Source of the DNA: Candidatus Binatia bacterium
GTDB lineage: Bacteria > Desulfobacterota > Binatia > HRBIN30
NCBI GenBank assembly: GCA_026415395.1
Contig: JAOAHD010000017.1
Location: forward strand, 1-64,000
DNA: 64,000 nt
Reading direction: 5' to 3'
The notes under the pieces were generated by a model. It made no database searches. It had not been told where the DNA came from and worked only from the letters and a program-made list of their open reading frames with translations. Below, in pieces: positions 25,018 through 34,772 of the stretch (position 1 is its first letter; each line of letters starts with the position of its first letter). The translations under genes were made by a program, and so were the position numbers.

Positions 25018-25871
25018 CCAGCGTGACCCAGGCCCGCGGGCAATCCTTGGCCCTTGCCGCTCCTAACGAGTTCGTCGTAGCGTGCGAGCACTCGAGCAAC
25101 GTACTCGAGAACCCTGCGCCCTTGCGCGTAGCCGGCGGGCAGCGTCCGGTAAAACGGTTCCTCTTCAAGCAAAGGCAACACCCGGGCGACGTGCCCTTGC
25201 CAACGGCGGGGGTCGAAGCCGAGCCGGCGAGCCAACTCTTGCGCGTCCCGCACATGGGCCGGACCCATGTTGTAGGCCGCTAGGACAAAGGGCAGCCGCT
25301 CGGCCGTTACGACGTCGGCAAACAATTCGTTGAGATGCACTAAGTAACGCACCCCTGTTCGGATGTTGCTTTCGGGGTCCGCAAATTCGGCTTCACCCAC
25401 CTGCGCTGCTGCTACCGGCCGCACTTGCATGAGCCCGACGGCTCCGCGCTCGCTTACAGCACCAGCGTCAAAACCAGATTCCTCTGCAATGATGGCGGCA
25501 ATGAGCTCCCAGTCCAGTCCGGCCGAGTGGGCATAGGAAACGATCCACTGGTCGTAGGGGGATAGTCCTGGATCGACCCACTGCTCCTGGTGCTGGCGCT
25601 GCTCACCGCGGAACGCGCTCGGGGGAAGCAGCGCAAGCTCGGCACCCTCAACCGCGATCTGCCAGCCGTCCAGACCGATGACCCAGCGCGGCGCAGCGCC
25701 CGCTGCCGACGGGCCCCCGCGACTGAGCTCCCGAGGCTGCCTAAAGTCGTCAGGAACAGGCGGATTTCGTGTGAGCAGCAACCGGGGCCATAGCACCCAA
25801 GCGAGCGCCCCGGCAGCCACGTTCCCCACGACAAATGGAAACCAAACGGAGCGGTAGTTCGACCACGGCAC
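25014..25871 (-). CDS. Membrane-anchored SLT lytic transglycosylase
   Basis: This 285-residue protein has an N-terminal membrane segment (FPFVVGNVAAGALAWVLW) and a C-terminal SLT domain. IIAEESGFDAGAVS near residue 128 holds the catalytic Glu; RGAVGLMQVRPVAA, DPESNIRTGVRYL and LAAYNMGPAHV follow. It is a short MltE/SLT-like murein lyase facing the periplasm. Its end overlaps the convergent oxyR stop by 4 bases. The start is a GTG without a strong ribosome site, so the N-terminus is tentative. Confidence 0.8.
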   Translation of the reverse strand: MPWSNYRSVWFPFVVGNVAAGALAWVLWPRLLLTRNPPVPDDFRQPRELSRGGPSAAGAAPRWVIGLDGWQIAVEGAELALLPPSAFRGEQRQHQEQWVDPGLSPYDQWIVSYAHSAGLDWELIAAIIAEESGFDAGAVSERGAVGLMQVRPVAAAQVGEAEFADPESNIRTGVRYLVHLNELFADVVTAERLPFVLAAYNMGPAHVRDAQELARRLGFDPRRWQGHVARVLPLLEEEPFYRTLPAGYAQGRRVLEYVARVLARYDELVRSGKGQGLPAGLGHAG

Positions 25872-25981
25872 GCCAGCAACATGGCGCGTTTTCTTGCAGC
25901 GGGCAAGGCCGAACGACGTGCGGCAGCACGAACGGCCCGTCCCGTAGTCAGGCGGCGCGGCCTACGCTATGCGGGGCCCTC

Positions 25982-27634
25982 GTGCAGACCTTTCCGGACT
26001 GGCATTGGGATATCCCCGAATATTTCAACATCGGTGTCGCGTGTACGGATGCTCATGCCGGGGGCCCGAGAGGCGACACTCCGGCAGTGATCGTCGATGA
26101 TGACCGCCGAGGCGTGCAGTGCCTCACCTTTGCGGAGCTGTCCGAGAGCACCAGCCGCATGGCGCAGTTGCTGCGCGAATTCGGGGTCCAGCGGGAAGAC
26201 CGCATTTTGATTCGCCTACCAAATTGCATCGAGTACGCGGTGGTGTTTTTGGGGGCACTCAAGCGTGGGGCGATCCCCGTCCCGAGCTCGATCCTCCTCA
26301 CCGAGGAAGAAATCCGTTTTCTCGCGCAGGACTCCGGCGCGGTCGGTGTGATTACCGATGTGGAATCCTGGCCTTTGCTCCGAGCACTCGCGTCCCATAG
26401 CCCCCACTTACGGTGGGCGCTGGTGGTCGGGGACCGCTTACCGGCACGGGAACTTGGCGGCCGGGCTGTCGAGCTCCTAGGGCCAGCACTTCGAGAGATC
26501 CAACGCTGGGAAGCTCCGGAGCGTACCCGCAGCGAGGACCCTGCTTACCTCGTATACACCTCGGGCACGACGGGCTATCCGAAAGGCGTCTTGCACGCGC
26601 ACCGGGTGCTCCTCGGGAAGCAGCCCTCCTCCGAGTACTGGTTCAACTTCTTGCCCGCCGGAGAACGAGTGCTGCACTCCGGAAAGTACAACTGGACCTA
26701 TGTCCTCGGCACCGGGATGATGGATCCGCTCTACCGCGGGCACACCACGATTGTACACGAGGGGAGCTCGGATGGGCCGGTTTGGCCTGCACTCATTGCC
26801 AAGCATCGTGCCACGACCTTCATCGGGGTGCCGACGCTCTACCGCCACATTCTCGAACGCACGTCGGCAACGGGGAAAGACGTTCCGAGCTTGCGCCACT
26901 GCATGTCGGCTGGGGAACAACTCTCCAGCGAGTTGTTGCGTCGTTGGGAAGAACGGTTCGGCATGCCGATTTACGAGGGTCTCGGCATGACGGAGTGTTC
27001 CTACTACATCTGTCAAACACCGAAGCGGCCGCTCCGCCCGGGGTCGGCGGGCTTTATCCAACCGGGCCACGAAATTCGTATTCTGGACCCTGACACCCTT
27101 CGAGAGTGCGATGTCGGCGAAGAAGGGATGCTGTGCATTCCTCGCTCGGATCCTGCACTGATGCTGCGCTACTGGAACCGGCCGGAAGAGATGAAGCAGT
27201 GCTTCCGGGGAGACTGGTTCCTCACCGGCGATTACGCCCGGAGAGATGCCGACGGATACATTTGGTTCCTCGGTCGGCGCGACGACCTGATCAAATCCTT
27301 TGGTTACCGGGTGTCGCCCTTCGAGGTCGACCGTGTGCTCAAGGAACACCCCGATGTGCTGGATGCTGCGACGACTGGAGAAGACGTGAGCAGCGATAAG
27401 CGCCTTGTGGTCTCGTACGTGATCTTGCGACCTGGGAGTCGGACCACCGCCCAAGACGTCTTGCGCTTCGCCCATCAACACCTCGCAGCTTACAAGGCAC
27501 CGAAGGTCGTCTACGTGGTGAGCGACTTCCCACGCACGCGCAATGGCAAGACCTTGCGCCGCGCGTTGCGTCCGGAAGCCGCGATTGCCCGCGCCAGCAC
27601 GCTCGAATCCGGCACAACATTGGCTGCGAACTAG
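25982..27634 (+). CDS. AMP-forming acyl-CoA ligase
   Basis: This is an adenylate-forming enzyme of about 550 residues. It activates a carboxylate as acyl-AMP and then forms acyl-CoA. Motifs are the P-loop-like YTSGTTGYPKGVLHAH near residue 190, YEGLGMTECS near 330 and LTGDYARRDADGYIWFLGR near 415. DDLIKSFGYRVSPFEVD and the catalytic lysine region FPRTRNGKTLRRALR near 520 follow. It resembles the acetyl/medium-chain/benzoate-CoA ligase branch; the acid is not predictable. A GTG at 25982 is proposed because the open frame further upstream reads as low-complexity. It is a single gene before the lipid module. Confidence 0.85.
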   Translation: MQTFPDWHWDIPEYFNIGVACTDAHAGGPRGDTPAVIVDDDRRGVQCLTFAELSESTSRMAQLLREFGVQREDRILIRLPNCIEYAVVFLGALKRGAIPVPSSILLTEEEIRFLAQDSGAVGVITDVESWPLLRALASHSPHLRWALVVGDRLPARELGGRAVELLGPALREIQRWEAPERTRSEDPAYLVYTSGTTGYPKGVLHAHRVLLGKQPSSEYWFNFLPAGERVLHSGKYNWTYVLGTGMMDPLYRGHTTIVHEGSSDGPVWPALIAKHRATTFIGVPTLYRHILERTSATGKDVPSLRHCMSAGEQLSSELLRRWEERFGMPIYEGLGMTECSYYICQTPKRPLRPGSAGFIQPGHEIRILDPDTLRECDVGEEGMLCIPRSDPALMLRYWNRPEEMKQCFRGDWFLTGDYARRDADGYIWFLGRRDDLIKSFGYRVSPFEVDRVLKEHPDVLDAATTGEDVSSDKRLVVSYVILRPGSRTTAQDVLRFAHQHLAAYKAPKVVYVVSDFPRTRNGKTLRRALRPEAAIARASTLESGTTLAAN

Positions 27635-27710
27635 TGCTCACCACGCAGTCAGGTCCTGGGCTCCCTGCGGGTCTGGACTCGCGCAGCAGATGTGTTGAGA
27701 TCATCAGTGC

Positions 27711-28526
27711 ATGGTCTTTGGGGATCATCCTCTCATTAGAGGCGCCGGTATTCTCCTAGGTGTCTTCTTCCTGCTATGGGTCGTGAGCCTCTGGCGGAAG
27801 AAGGCAAGCATTGTGGACGTCTTTTGGAGCCTGGGCTTCCTCATGCTTGCGCTGTTCTACTGGATGTCATCCGGCGGAGGACTCACTGCGAAGACTACAG
27901 CGGTGCTTACCGCCGTTAGCCTGTGGAGCGTGCGACTCGCCGCTTACCTCGCTTGGCGGAATTGGGGAAAGCCCGAAGACCACCGCTATGCGGCCATGCG
28001 GAAATTGTGGGGCGGACGCTTCTGGTGGGTGAGTTTGTTTACGGTGTTTCTCCTCCAAGCAACGCTGCTCTGGCTGATTGCGATGCCCTTGTACGCAGTG
28101 TTTTCGCGTGGCGAGCCTTCCTGGACGTGCCTCGACACGATTGCGGCACTTCTGTTCCTTGTGGGCCTTTCGTTCGAGACGGTCGCCGACTGGCAACTTG
28201 CACGATTCAAGTCTCAGCCTGAGAACGCTGGCAAAGTGTTGCGCAGTGGACTGTGGCGCTACTCCCGCCACCCGAACTATTTTGGCGAAGCACTTGTCTG
28301 GTGGAGCCTCTATCTTTTCGCATTCACAAGTGGAGCTTGGTGGAGCGTCTTCAGTCCCCTGCTCATGACCTACCTCTTGCTTCGCGTTTCGGGCGTTCCC
28401 CTCTTGGAATCGGCTCTGCGCCAGCGCAACCCGGAATACGAGGCTTACATCCGCACCACAAGCGCCTTCCTGCCATGGCCCCCTAAACAAGAACCCTCAG
28501 GCCCACTCCCCATTCACGACGCTTGA
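27711..28526 (+). CDS. DUF1295 / steroid 5-alpha-reductase-like membrane protein
   Basis: This 271-residue protein has six or seven hydrophobic helices. The conserved C-terminal signature of isoprenylcysteine methyltransferase/5-alpha-reductase-like proteins is FETVADWQLARFK near residue 160 and LRSGLWRYSRHPNYFGEALVWW near 190. The family reduces or methylates lipids, but the reaction of DUF1295 proteins is not settled. It converges with the Cfa-like methyltransferase, and together with the DUF2878-CHI fusion forms a recurring bacterial lipid module. Confidence 0.8.
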   Translation: MVFGDHPLIRGAGILLGVFFLLWVVSLWRKKASIVDVFWSLGFLMLALFYWMSSGGGLTAKTTAVLTAVSLWSVRLAAYLAWRNWGKPEDHRYAAMRKLWGGRFWWVSLFTVFLLQATLLWLIAMPLYAVFSRGEPSWTCLDTIAALLFLVGLSFETVADWQLARFKSQPENAGKVLRSGLWRYSRHPNYFGEALVWWSLYLFAFTSGAWWSVFSPLLMTYLLLRVSGVPLLESALRQRNPEYEAYIRTTSAFLPWPPKQEPSGPLPIHDA

Positions 28527-28527
28527 C

Positions 28528-29622
28528 TTAGGCGACGGCAGGCATCCTCCCCTGTACGGATGCTACGCCGATCGCCTGTCGGCGGTCGAACCGGTAGTGC
28601 GACACCCACCACTCCCTGCCCTGCCGAAAGCCAAACATTTCCTCACAGGCAAGGAAAAACAACCGCCAGCGATTGTACCAAAGTACGGCCGAATGAGCGC
28701 CATAGGTACGCGAGAAGATGCCGAGGATCTCCGCCCGACTTTGCTCCAGACGCTCCCGCCACGCTTCAGCCGTGCGCTGATAGTGCACGCCGCGCAATCG
28801 CCAGTGATCGGTTAAAACCAAGTCCCTTTGAAATCGCGGTAAAAGGTCATCGGATGGCATCGACCCGCCAGTGAAAAAATAGCGCCCCATCCAATTGGTG
28901 GCTCCGTCGGTACTGTAGGAATAGGCGTACTGTCGATGCACGAAGATGTGGACGAACAACTCCCCGTGCGGGCGCAGCCACTTCGCGATGCGCGCAAGGA
29001 TCCGCGGGTAATTCCGCAAGTGTTCGAACATCTCGATCGAAACCACCCGGTCGAAGGTGGTGTCCGGATCGAAGTCATTCACGTCGGCGGTGAGTGGGTG
29101 GACGTTTTTCAGCCCTCGCTCGCGCGCTCTCGCCTCGATGAAGGTTCGTTGCGCGGCTGAGTTCGACACAGCATGGAACACCGATTTTGGGTACCGCTCT
29201 GCCGCCCACAGCGTGAAGGAGCCCCAGCCACAGCCGAGATCCAGCACGCGCTGGCCGTCGCGAAGACCGGCTCGCTGCGCGGTCAGTTGCAGCATCGCCT
29301 CCTCGGCTTCCGCAAGCGAGCGAACGCCACGTGGCCAGTAACAGCAACTGTATTTCAGTCGCGGTCCAAGCACGTGCACAAAAAACTCCGGCGGCAGCTC
29401 GTAGTGCTGTTCGTTGGCCTTTTCGGGGCAAAGCGCGATCGGACTCGCTTGTAAGGCCCGAACGAATTCGTCGAACCCCGCGCGCGGATCATCATCGTCG
29501 CTGCTGGATTCCAGGCGAGCCTGCTCGCGCAGACGCTGCAACAGCATCAAGCGGATGCCTCGACGAACAACGGCATCAGGTAAATACCCGCGCTCTGCCA
29601 AGCGAACGAGAGTCGCAATCAT
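28528..29622 (-). CDS. cfa: Cyclopropane-fatty-acyl-phospholipid synthase family methyltransferase
   Basis: This 364-residue SAM-dependent enzyme adds a methylene (or methyl) group to unsaturated acyl chains. The SAM-binding LDLGCGWGSF lies near residue 128, with CYWPRG (CFA-specific) before it. MFEHLRNYPRIL, GRYFFTGGSMPSDDLL and the C-terminal RTYGAHSAVLWYNRWRLFFL follow. It lacks the long N-terminal domain of E. coli Cfa, like the CfaB/UfaA-type variants. The ATG at 29622 has AAGGAG at 9 bases; the open frame upstream is not coding. It is divergent from the DUF2878-CHI gene. Confidence 0.88.
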   Translation of the reverse strand: MIATLVRLAERGYLPDAVVRRGIRLMLLQRLREQARLESSSDDDDPRAGFDEFVRALQASPIALCPEKANEQHYELPPEFFVHVLGPRLKYSCCYWPRGVRSLAEAEEAMLQLTAQRAGLRDGQRVLDLGCGWGSFTLWAAERYPKSVFHAVSNSAAQRTFIEARARERGLKNVHPLTADVNDFDPDTTFDRVVSIEMFEHLRNYPRILARIAKWLRPHGELFVHIFVHRQYAYSYSTDGATNWMGRYFFTGGSMPSDDLLPRFQRDLVLTDHWRLRGVHYQRTAEAWRERLEQSRAEILGIFSRTYGAHSAVLWYNRWRLFFLACEEMFGFRQGREWWVSHYRFDRRQAIGVASVQGRMPAVA

Positions 29623-29776
29623 CACCAGGTCTCCTTCACCACCAGTTTGCCCGAAAAGGGGTTTGATCCAAGGGCCCCGGCTTACGAGAGGGACGTTCCG
29701 AACGTCCGGGACTTTTCTCGTTACCGAAGGATGGTACGGATATGCTTGTTGCACACTGCAGGATAGGAGTAGCCGC

Positions 29777-30868
29777 GTGGGTTGGCAGGTTCTCTGGAAC
29801 GGAATGTCGGCGTATGCAGTGTGGTGTCTGCTCGTGCTCGGCGCGGCCCGCGGATTCTCTCCGATCAGCAATGCGGTGGCGGTTCTACTCATCGCATCTC
29901 AAGTCCTGATTCACGCGAGCCGGCGGCACGAGCTCCGGCGAATCCTCATCCTCACCATCGTTGGGACTGCCATCGACTCGATGCTGATCCGCGCTGGAGT
30001 GTATACACCGGTTGGCTACAGTGGCATGCTTTGCCCGCTATGGATCAGCCTCTTGTGGGCCAACTTTGCCACCACCCTGAACAGCAGTTTGGGGTGGCTT
30101 CGAGGCCAGCCACTCTTCGCGGCCTCGCTTGGGGCAATCGCTGGACCAGCCAGCTACGCTGCTGCCGTTCGCCTCGGTGCGGCAGAGCTCCATACACCGC
30201 AAGCCTTCCATCTCTCAGTGCTAGCGAGCGTTTGGGCCTTACTCATGGCTGCAGTTTTCTCCCGCGGGCGGATGGCGTTCCGGCGGGCGGCAGCGCTCGT
30301 CGGGATTCTCAGCGTGTGCACACCGAGCTTCGCACGAGAGCGTACCGTCGGCGGGGTGGCGTTCCCTGAGGAGGTCACCGTGCACGGTGTTCGTCTCACG
30401 CTTCTCGGTGCCGGGGTGTTGCGCTACCGAGTGATCTTCAACGGCTATGCAGCGGCACTCTACGTGGCGCCCGGCGTCGCACCCGGAGAGGTTCTCGGCG
30501 ATGTACCCAAGCGCTTAGAGATTCACTACTTCTGGTCGATCCCCGCCGAATCCTTCGCCAAGGCAGCGGACGAATTTCTCCAGAAAAACCTCCCGGAAGA
30601 CCAACTAAAGGCAGTTCGCGGACGCGCGGACGAGTTGCACAAAGCATACGAGGCGGTGCGTCCGGGTGACCGTTATGCCCTCACCTACATTCCCGGAATC
30701 GGCACAGAGCTGACGCTCAACAACGTGCTCAAGGCACGGATTCCTGGCGCCGACTTCGCGTCCGCCTACTTTACCATATGGCTCGGAAACGACCCGATCA
30801 GCTTGGACTTAAGAAAAGCTCTGCTTGGGAACCCGCTTAGCGTGTCCTCGTCCTCGGGTAGCCGCTGA
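29777..30868 (+). CDS. Fusion of DUF2878 membrane protein and chalcone-isomerase-like domain
   Basis: This 363-residue protein has about five helices over residues 1-165, including DSMLIRAGVYTP and LCPLWISLLWANFATTLN (DUF2878). A sixth hydrophobic stretch reads like a former signal peptide (AALVGILSVCTPSFA). It runs into a chalcone-isomerase-like domain from about 185: VGGVAFPEEVTVHG, LRYRVIFNGYAAALYV and LEIHYFWSIPAESFAKAADE. In other bacteria I know these as two separate genes. The single frame is uninterrupted here. TAGGAG lies 7 bases before the GTG. The neighbours cfa and DUF1295 are the usual partners. Confidence 0.75.
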   Translation: MGWQVLWNGMSAYAVWCLLVLGAARGFSPISNAVAVLLIASQVLIHASRRHELRRILILTIVGTAIDSMLIRAGVYTPVGYSGMLCPLWISLLWANFATTLNSSLGWLRGQPLFAASLGAIAGPASYAAAVRLGAAELHTPQAFHLSVLASVWALLMAAVFSRGRMAFRRAAALVGILSVCTPSFARERTVGGVAFPEEVTVHGVRLTLLGAGVLRYRVIFNGYAAALYVAPGVAPGEVLGDVPKRLEIHYFWSIPAESFAKAADEFLQKNLPEDQLKAVRGRADELHKAYEAVRPGDRYALTYIPGIGTELTLNNVLKARIPGADFASAYFTIWLGNDPISLDLRKALLGNPLSVSSSSGSR

Positions 30869-30875
30869 GACTCGT

Positions 30876-32639
30876 TCACGCCCGAGCAACTGCAGGATTC
30901 TGCAGGCGCCGGATCAGCTTCTCGTTCTCCTCCCAGATTTCGCGAGGCAAGCGGTCCCCGAACTGCTTCAAAAATTCCGCCTGGGCACCGGCATTTTCCA
31001 ACCAGCCCAAGCGATCCACCGCGAGGAGGTTACGCAGTGTGTCGCGGCTGACATCTATGCCGTCTAGGTCGATATCTTTGACCCTCGGCACGTAACCAAT
31101 TGGGGTTTCTTGCGCGTCGACCTCGCCGTGCACTCGAGCAATGATCCACTGCAAGACCCGCAGGTTTTCCCCGAAACCGGGCCACAAGAAGTTGCCATGC
31201 TCGTCGCGGCGGAACCAATTGACCCGGAAAATCCGGGGTGGCTCCGCCATACGCTCTCCCATGCGCAGCCAATGCGCGAAGTAGTCGCCCATGTTGTCCC
31301 CGCAAAAGGGAAGCATGGCCATGGGATCCCGCCGCACCACACCGACGGCTCCACTCTGCGCGGCCGTTGTTTCCGACGACAAGACCGAACCCAGAAAAAC
31401 GCCATGCTGCCAATTGAACGCCTCGAACACGAGTGGAATTAACGACGCGCGCCGCCCTCCAAACAGAATTGCAGAAATCGGCACACCTTCGGGGGCCTCC
31501 CAATACGGCGACATCGAGGGACACTGCCGGGCCGGCGTGGTGAAACGAGAATTCGGGTGTGCTGCTTTGGTTTCACTCTGCGGCGTCCACGGCCGGCCTT
31601 GCCAATCTAAACACTCTGCCGGAGGGTTTTCTTCCAAGCCTTCCCAATACGGGGTGCCGTCCCGCCGAAGCGCAACGTTTGTGAAAATCGTGTTGCGCTG
31701 GATCGTCTTCATCACGTTTGGATTTGTTTTCCAATTCGTTCCCGGAGCCACCCCAAAGAAGCCTGCCTCAGGGTTGATGGCGCGGAGCTGGCGTTGTTCG
31801 TCGATGTGCATCCAGGCAATGTCCTCACCCACCGTCCACACCCGGTACCCTTTGTAACGGGGCGGTGGAACCAGCATCGCCAAATTGGTCTTGCCACACG
31901 CCGAGGGGAAGGCGCCAGTGAGGTACGTAATCCGGCCATTGGGTTCCTCGACTCCGACAATCAGCATATGCTCCGCCATCCAGCCCTCGAAGCGCGCCAT
32001 GTAACTGGCAATGCGCAGGGCGAAGCACTTCTTCCCCAAAAGTGCGTTCCCACCGTAGCCGGAACCGATGGACCAAATATCCCGCTCTTCCGGGAAGTGG
32101 AGGATAAAGCGGCGCTCGGGGTTCAGGTCGCCGAGCGAGTGCTGGCCTTTGACAAAGTCCTCCGACGACCCCAAGCGTTCGAGTGCCACCTTGCCCATGC
32201 GCGTCATGATTCGCATGCTCACGGCGACGTAAGGGCTGTCCGTCACCTCCACTCCAACCCGGGCGTAGGGCGACGTGGGTGGACCCATGAGGTAAGGCAA
32301 GACATACATCGTCCGTCCGCGCATCGAGCCCTTAAAGAGGGCACCGACTTTTTCCTTAGCTTCCTTCGGTGGCATCCAATTGTTGTTTGGGCCCGCATCT
32401 TCCCTCTTCTCCGTGCAGACGAACGTTAGGTGCTCTGTGCGGGCAACGTCGCTGGGATGGCTGCGGTGCAGGTAGCAACCGGGGTACAGTTGCTGATTGA
32501 GTTCGATGAGCGTGCCATCATCGAGCATTTCCCGAACGAGTCGTTCGTACTCCTCTTCCGAGCCGTCACACCAAACAATGTTCTTGGGCTGCGTTTGCGA
32601 CGCCACCCTCTCCACCCATTGTTCCAAAGGTGTTGCCAT
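30876..32639 (-). CDS. pckG: Phosphoenolpyruvate carboxykinase (GTP)
   Basis: This 587-residue enzyme converts oxaloacetate plus GTP to phosphoenolpyruvate, CO2 and GDP in gluconeogenesis. The kinase P-loop is FPSACGKTNLAML near residue 255, the hypervariable cysteine region typical of the GTP class. RRDPMAMLPFCGDNMGDYF and FRVNWFRRDEHGNFLWPGFGENLRVL follow. The ATG at 32639 has GGGAGG upstream; the frame is open earlier but non-coding. It lies at the end of a minus-strand group with the FAH-family and lyase genes, 25 bases before the FAH stop. Confidence 0.95.
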   Translation of the reverse strand: MATPLEQWVERVASQTQPKNIVWCDGSEEEYERLVREMLDDGTLIELNQQLYPGCYLHRSHPSDVARTEHLTFVCTEKREDAGPNNNWMPPKEAKEKVGALFKGSMRGRTMYVLPYLMGPPTSPYARVGVEVTDSPYVAVSMRIMTRMGKVALERLGSSEDFVKGQHSLGDLNPERRFILHFPEERDIWSIGSGYGGNALLGKKCFALRIASYMARFEGWMAEHMLIVGVEEPNGRITYLTGAFPSACGKTNLAMLVPPPRYKGYRVWTVGEDIAWMHIDEQRQLRAINPEAGFFGVAPGTNWKTNPNVMKTIQRNTIFTNVALRRDGTPYWEGLEENPPAECLDWQGRPWTPQSETKAAHPNSRFTTPARQCPSMSPYWEAPEGVPISAILFGGRRASLIPLVFEAFNWQHGVFLGSVLSSETTAAQSGAVGVVRRDPMAMLPFCGDNMGDYFAHWLRMGERMAEPPRIFRVNWFRRDEHGNFLWPGFGENLRVLQWIIARVHGEVDAQETPIGYVPRVKDIDLDGIDVSRDTLRNLLAVDRLGWLENAGAQAEFLKQFGDRLPREIWEENEKLIRRLQNPAVARA

Positions 32640-32664
32640 GAGCGCGATCTCCCTCCCTGACGTG

Positions 32665-33549
32665 CTATGTCCAATTAGCTGGCGCGCTACCTTCCTCTCC
32701 CGCTTCCAGCACACAAGGATTGACCAAATATCCGACTCCTTCCACCCAAGAGCGGATGACATCGCCAGCACGCAAGTAGCGGCGAGGTTTCCGTGTCGAC
32801 CCCACACCGGCTGGAGTGCCGGTAAAAATCAAGTCCCCGGGTTCGAGCGTGCAACGCCGGGAAAGAAACTCGACCAGCTCGGCCACCGGGAAAATCATTT
32901 CGCGCGTGCGGCTGTCTTGCATCATTTCGCCGTTCACCTCACAAGTCAGCCGCAAATCACTCGGATCAGAGAAGGACGCCAGCGGCACGACGGCTGGGCC
33001 GATCGGACCGAACGTGTCGTAAGATTTCCCCATAGAAAACTGCGGCGGATTCCCAGCAAATTGTGCCTTTCGATCCGAGATGTCCTGGCCCACTGTGTAG
33101 CCAGCGATGTGCGAGAACGCCTCGGAAGCCTTAATACCGCGTCCTCCCCGGCCAATGACGACAACTAGCTCTACTTCCCAGTCCACGTACTCCGAGGAGA
33201 GCTGTACGGCGTGGCGTGGACCAACCAGACAGTTGGGGAACTTTGTGAACACCAGGGGCACGTCGGGGATGGGCAGTCCAGCCTCAGCGGCATGGTCCCG
33301 GTAGTTCAGGCCGATTGCGAACACCTTCGATGGCCGCGGCACCGGCGGTCCAAGTTGCTCTTCGTGCAAAGGACCCTCCACGGCTCCCGCATTCAGCCCT
33401 GCGGCCCATTCGATCACTTCGGACCATCGGGCCAGAGCAGCCATTGGATCAGACGGAAAGCGTCCCTGCGAGCCACGCTCGAGGTCGACAAATCCATCCT
33501 CGAGCCACAAACAAGCGCGCCCCGCTCTGTTCACGAATCGAACCGTCAT
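32665..33549 (-). CDS. Fumarylacetoacetate hydrolase (FAH) family protein
   Basis: This 294-residue protein of the FAA_hydrolase fold acts on beta-diketo or 2-oxo-acid substrates. Family landmarks are [16 protein letters not shown] near residue 82 and [14 protein letters not shown]. The metal ligands lie in [12 protein letters not shown] near 125, with [18 protein letters not shown]-type and [13 protein letters not shown] following. [17 protein letters not shown] lies near 250. Its ATG overlaps the TGA of the HpcH/HpaI-family gene (ATGA), so the pair is co-translated. The substrate is unknown; hydratase and acylpyruvase activities are both possible. Confidence 0.85.
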   Translation of the reverse strand: MTVRFVNRAGRACLWLEDGFVDLERGSQGRFPSDPMAALARWSEVIEWAAGLNAGAVEGPLHEEQLGPPVPRPSKVFAIGLNYRDHAAEAGLPIPDVPLVFTKFPNCLVGPRHAVQLSSEYVDWEVELVVVIGRGGRGIKASEAFSHIAGYTVGQDISDRKAQFAGNPPQFSMGKSYDTFGPIGPAVVPLASFSDPSDLRLTCEVNGEMMQDSRTREMIFPVAELVEFLSRRCTLEPGDLIFTGTPAGVGSTRKPRRYLRAGDVIRSWVEGVGYLVNPCVLEAGEEGSAPANWT

Positions 33550-34619
33550 GGCTCGTTCAACTCCTCTGGAGTAAAGCCATAGAGCGCGGCGAGTTCCGGG
33601 TCCTTCCGAGCGAGCATTTTGGCCAGGTTCACCATGACCCGGCATTGCTTCCACGTGGCGTCATCTTGCATCTTGCCATCGATCATTTGAACACCGCGTC
33701 CATCCGGCATCGCAGCCATCACCTTCCGCGCAAAGGCAACCTCCTCAGGGGGCGGGCTGAACACCTTTTTGGCAATCGCAATTTGGCTCGGGTGCAGCGA
33801 CCATGCTCCCACACAGCCGAGCAAGAAGGCAGCGCGAAATTGATCTTCGCAGCCGAGCGGGTCGGAGATATCGCCAAAGGGGCCGTAAAAGGGCAGCGCA
33901 CCAGTGGCCGTGCAAGCGTCCACCATGCGCGCAATCGAGTAGTGCCAAGGGTCCTGCTGAGCTACGGGACGGGGCGCTTCGGGATTTTTGGGATCGGGGT
34001 CTGCCCGCACGAGGTAAGCGGGATGACCGCCACCGACACGCGTGGTTTTCATGCGTCGCGAAGCAGCGAGATCGGCCGGACCAAAACTCACACCTTGCAT
34101 CCGCGGGCTAGCGGCGCAGATCTCTTCAACGTTGATCATGCCAAGCGACGTCTCCAGGATTGCGTGAATCAAAATGGGCCGCTGCAACTTTGCGCGCGCT
34201 TCAAGCTGAGCCAACAACCGGTCCACGTAATGAATGTCCCACGGGCCCTCCACTTTCGGTACCATGATCACTTCGATGCGGTCGCCAACTTCCGTGACGA
34301 TGCGGAAGACGTCGTCAAGGAACCAGGGACTCTCGAGGCTATTCACCCTGGTCCACAATGGCGTGTCCCCGAGGTCAACCTCGCGCGCAACGCGGATGAG
34401 CCCCTCACGCGCAGCCTCTTTTTTATCGATCGGGATCGCGTCTTCGAGGTTGCCGAGCAGAATATCGGTCTGCCGCGCAAGTTCTGGGAGCTTGGCCGCC
34501 ATTTTGGGGTTACTCGGGTCAAAGAAGTGAATGACCCGTGACGGTTTCACGGGCACCTCTTTGAGTGGCTCCGGGGCACCTATCGCTAAGGGTCGAAAAA
34601 ACTCCCGTGGATTCCTCAT
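33546..34619 (-). CDS. HpcH/HpaI aldolase/citrate lyase family protein (malyl-CoA-lyase-like)
   Basis: This 357-residue (beta/alpha)8 lyase has [16 protein letters not shown] near residue 57 (substrate or metal Asp), [11 protein letters not shown] with the catalytic Arg near 90, MVPKVEG near 118 and [10 protein letters not shown] with the metal Glu near 160. [14 protein letters not shown] and [17 protein letters not shown] lie further on. Length and motifs fit L-malyl-CoA/beta-methylmalyl-CoA lyase-like enzymes, which cleave or form 3-hydroxyacyl-CoA diacids from glyoxylate. A citryl-CoA-lyase-like role is possible. GGGAGG precedes the ATG. It is first in the pair with the FAH-family gene. 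Confidence 0.8.
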   Translation of the reverse strand: MRNPREFFRPLAIGAPEPLKEVPVKPSRVIHFFDPSNPKMAAKLPELARQTDILLGNLEDAIPIDKKEAAREGLIRVAREVDLGDTPLWTRVNSLESPWFLDDVFRIVTEVGDRIEVIMVPKVEGPWDIHYVDRLLAQLEARAKLQRPILIHAILETSLGMINVEEICAASPRMQGVSFGPADLAASRRMKTTRVGGGHPAYLVRADPDPKNPEAPRPVAQQDPWHYSIARMVDACTATGALPFYGPFGDISDPLGCEDQFRAAFLLGCVGAWSLHPSQIAIAKKVFSPPPEEVAFARKVMAAMPDGRGVQMIDGKMQDDATWKQCRVMVNLAKMLARKDPELAALYGFTPEELNEP

Positions 34620-34772
34620 CGAGCCTCCCGTCGGTCGAGTGTTCTGGCGAAATTGGCTCCTGTTCTAGTCAGTTCTGCACACCCCGGGCAACCCGTGAAG
34701 TTTTCTTTGCCGATGCATTAGCCAGCTCCCTGCTGTAGCGAGAAGCACGGCGCCATAGTAGAAAGCGCCGCC

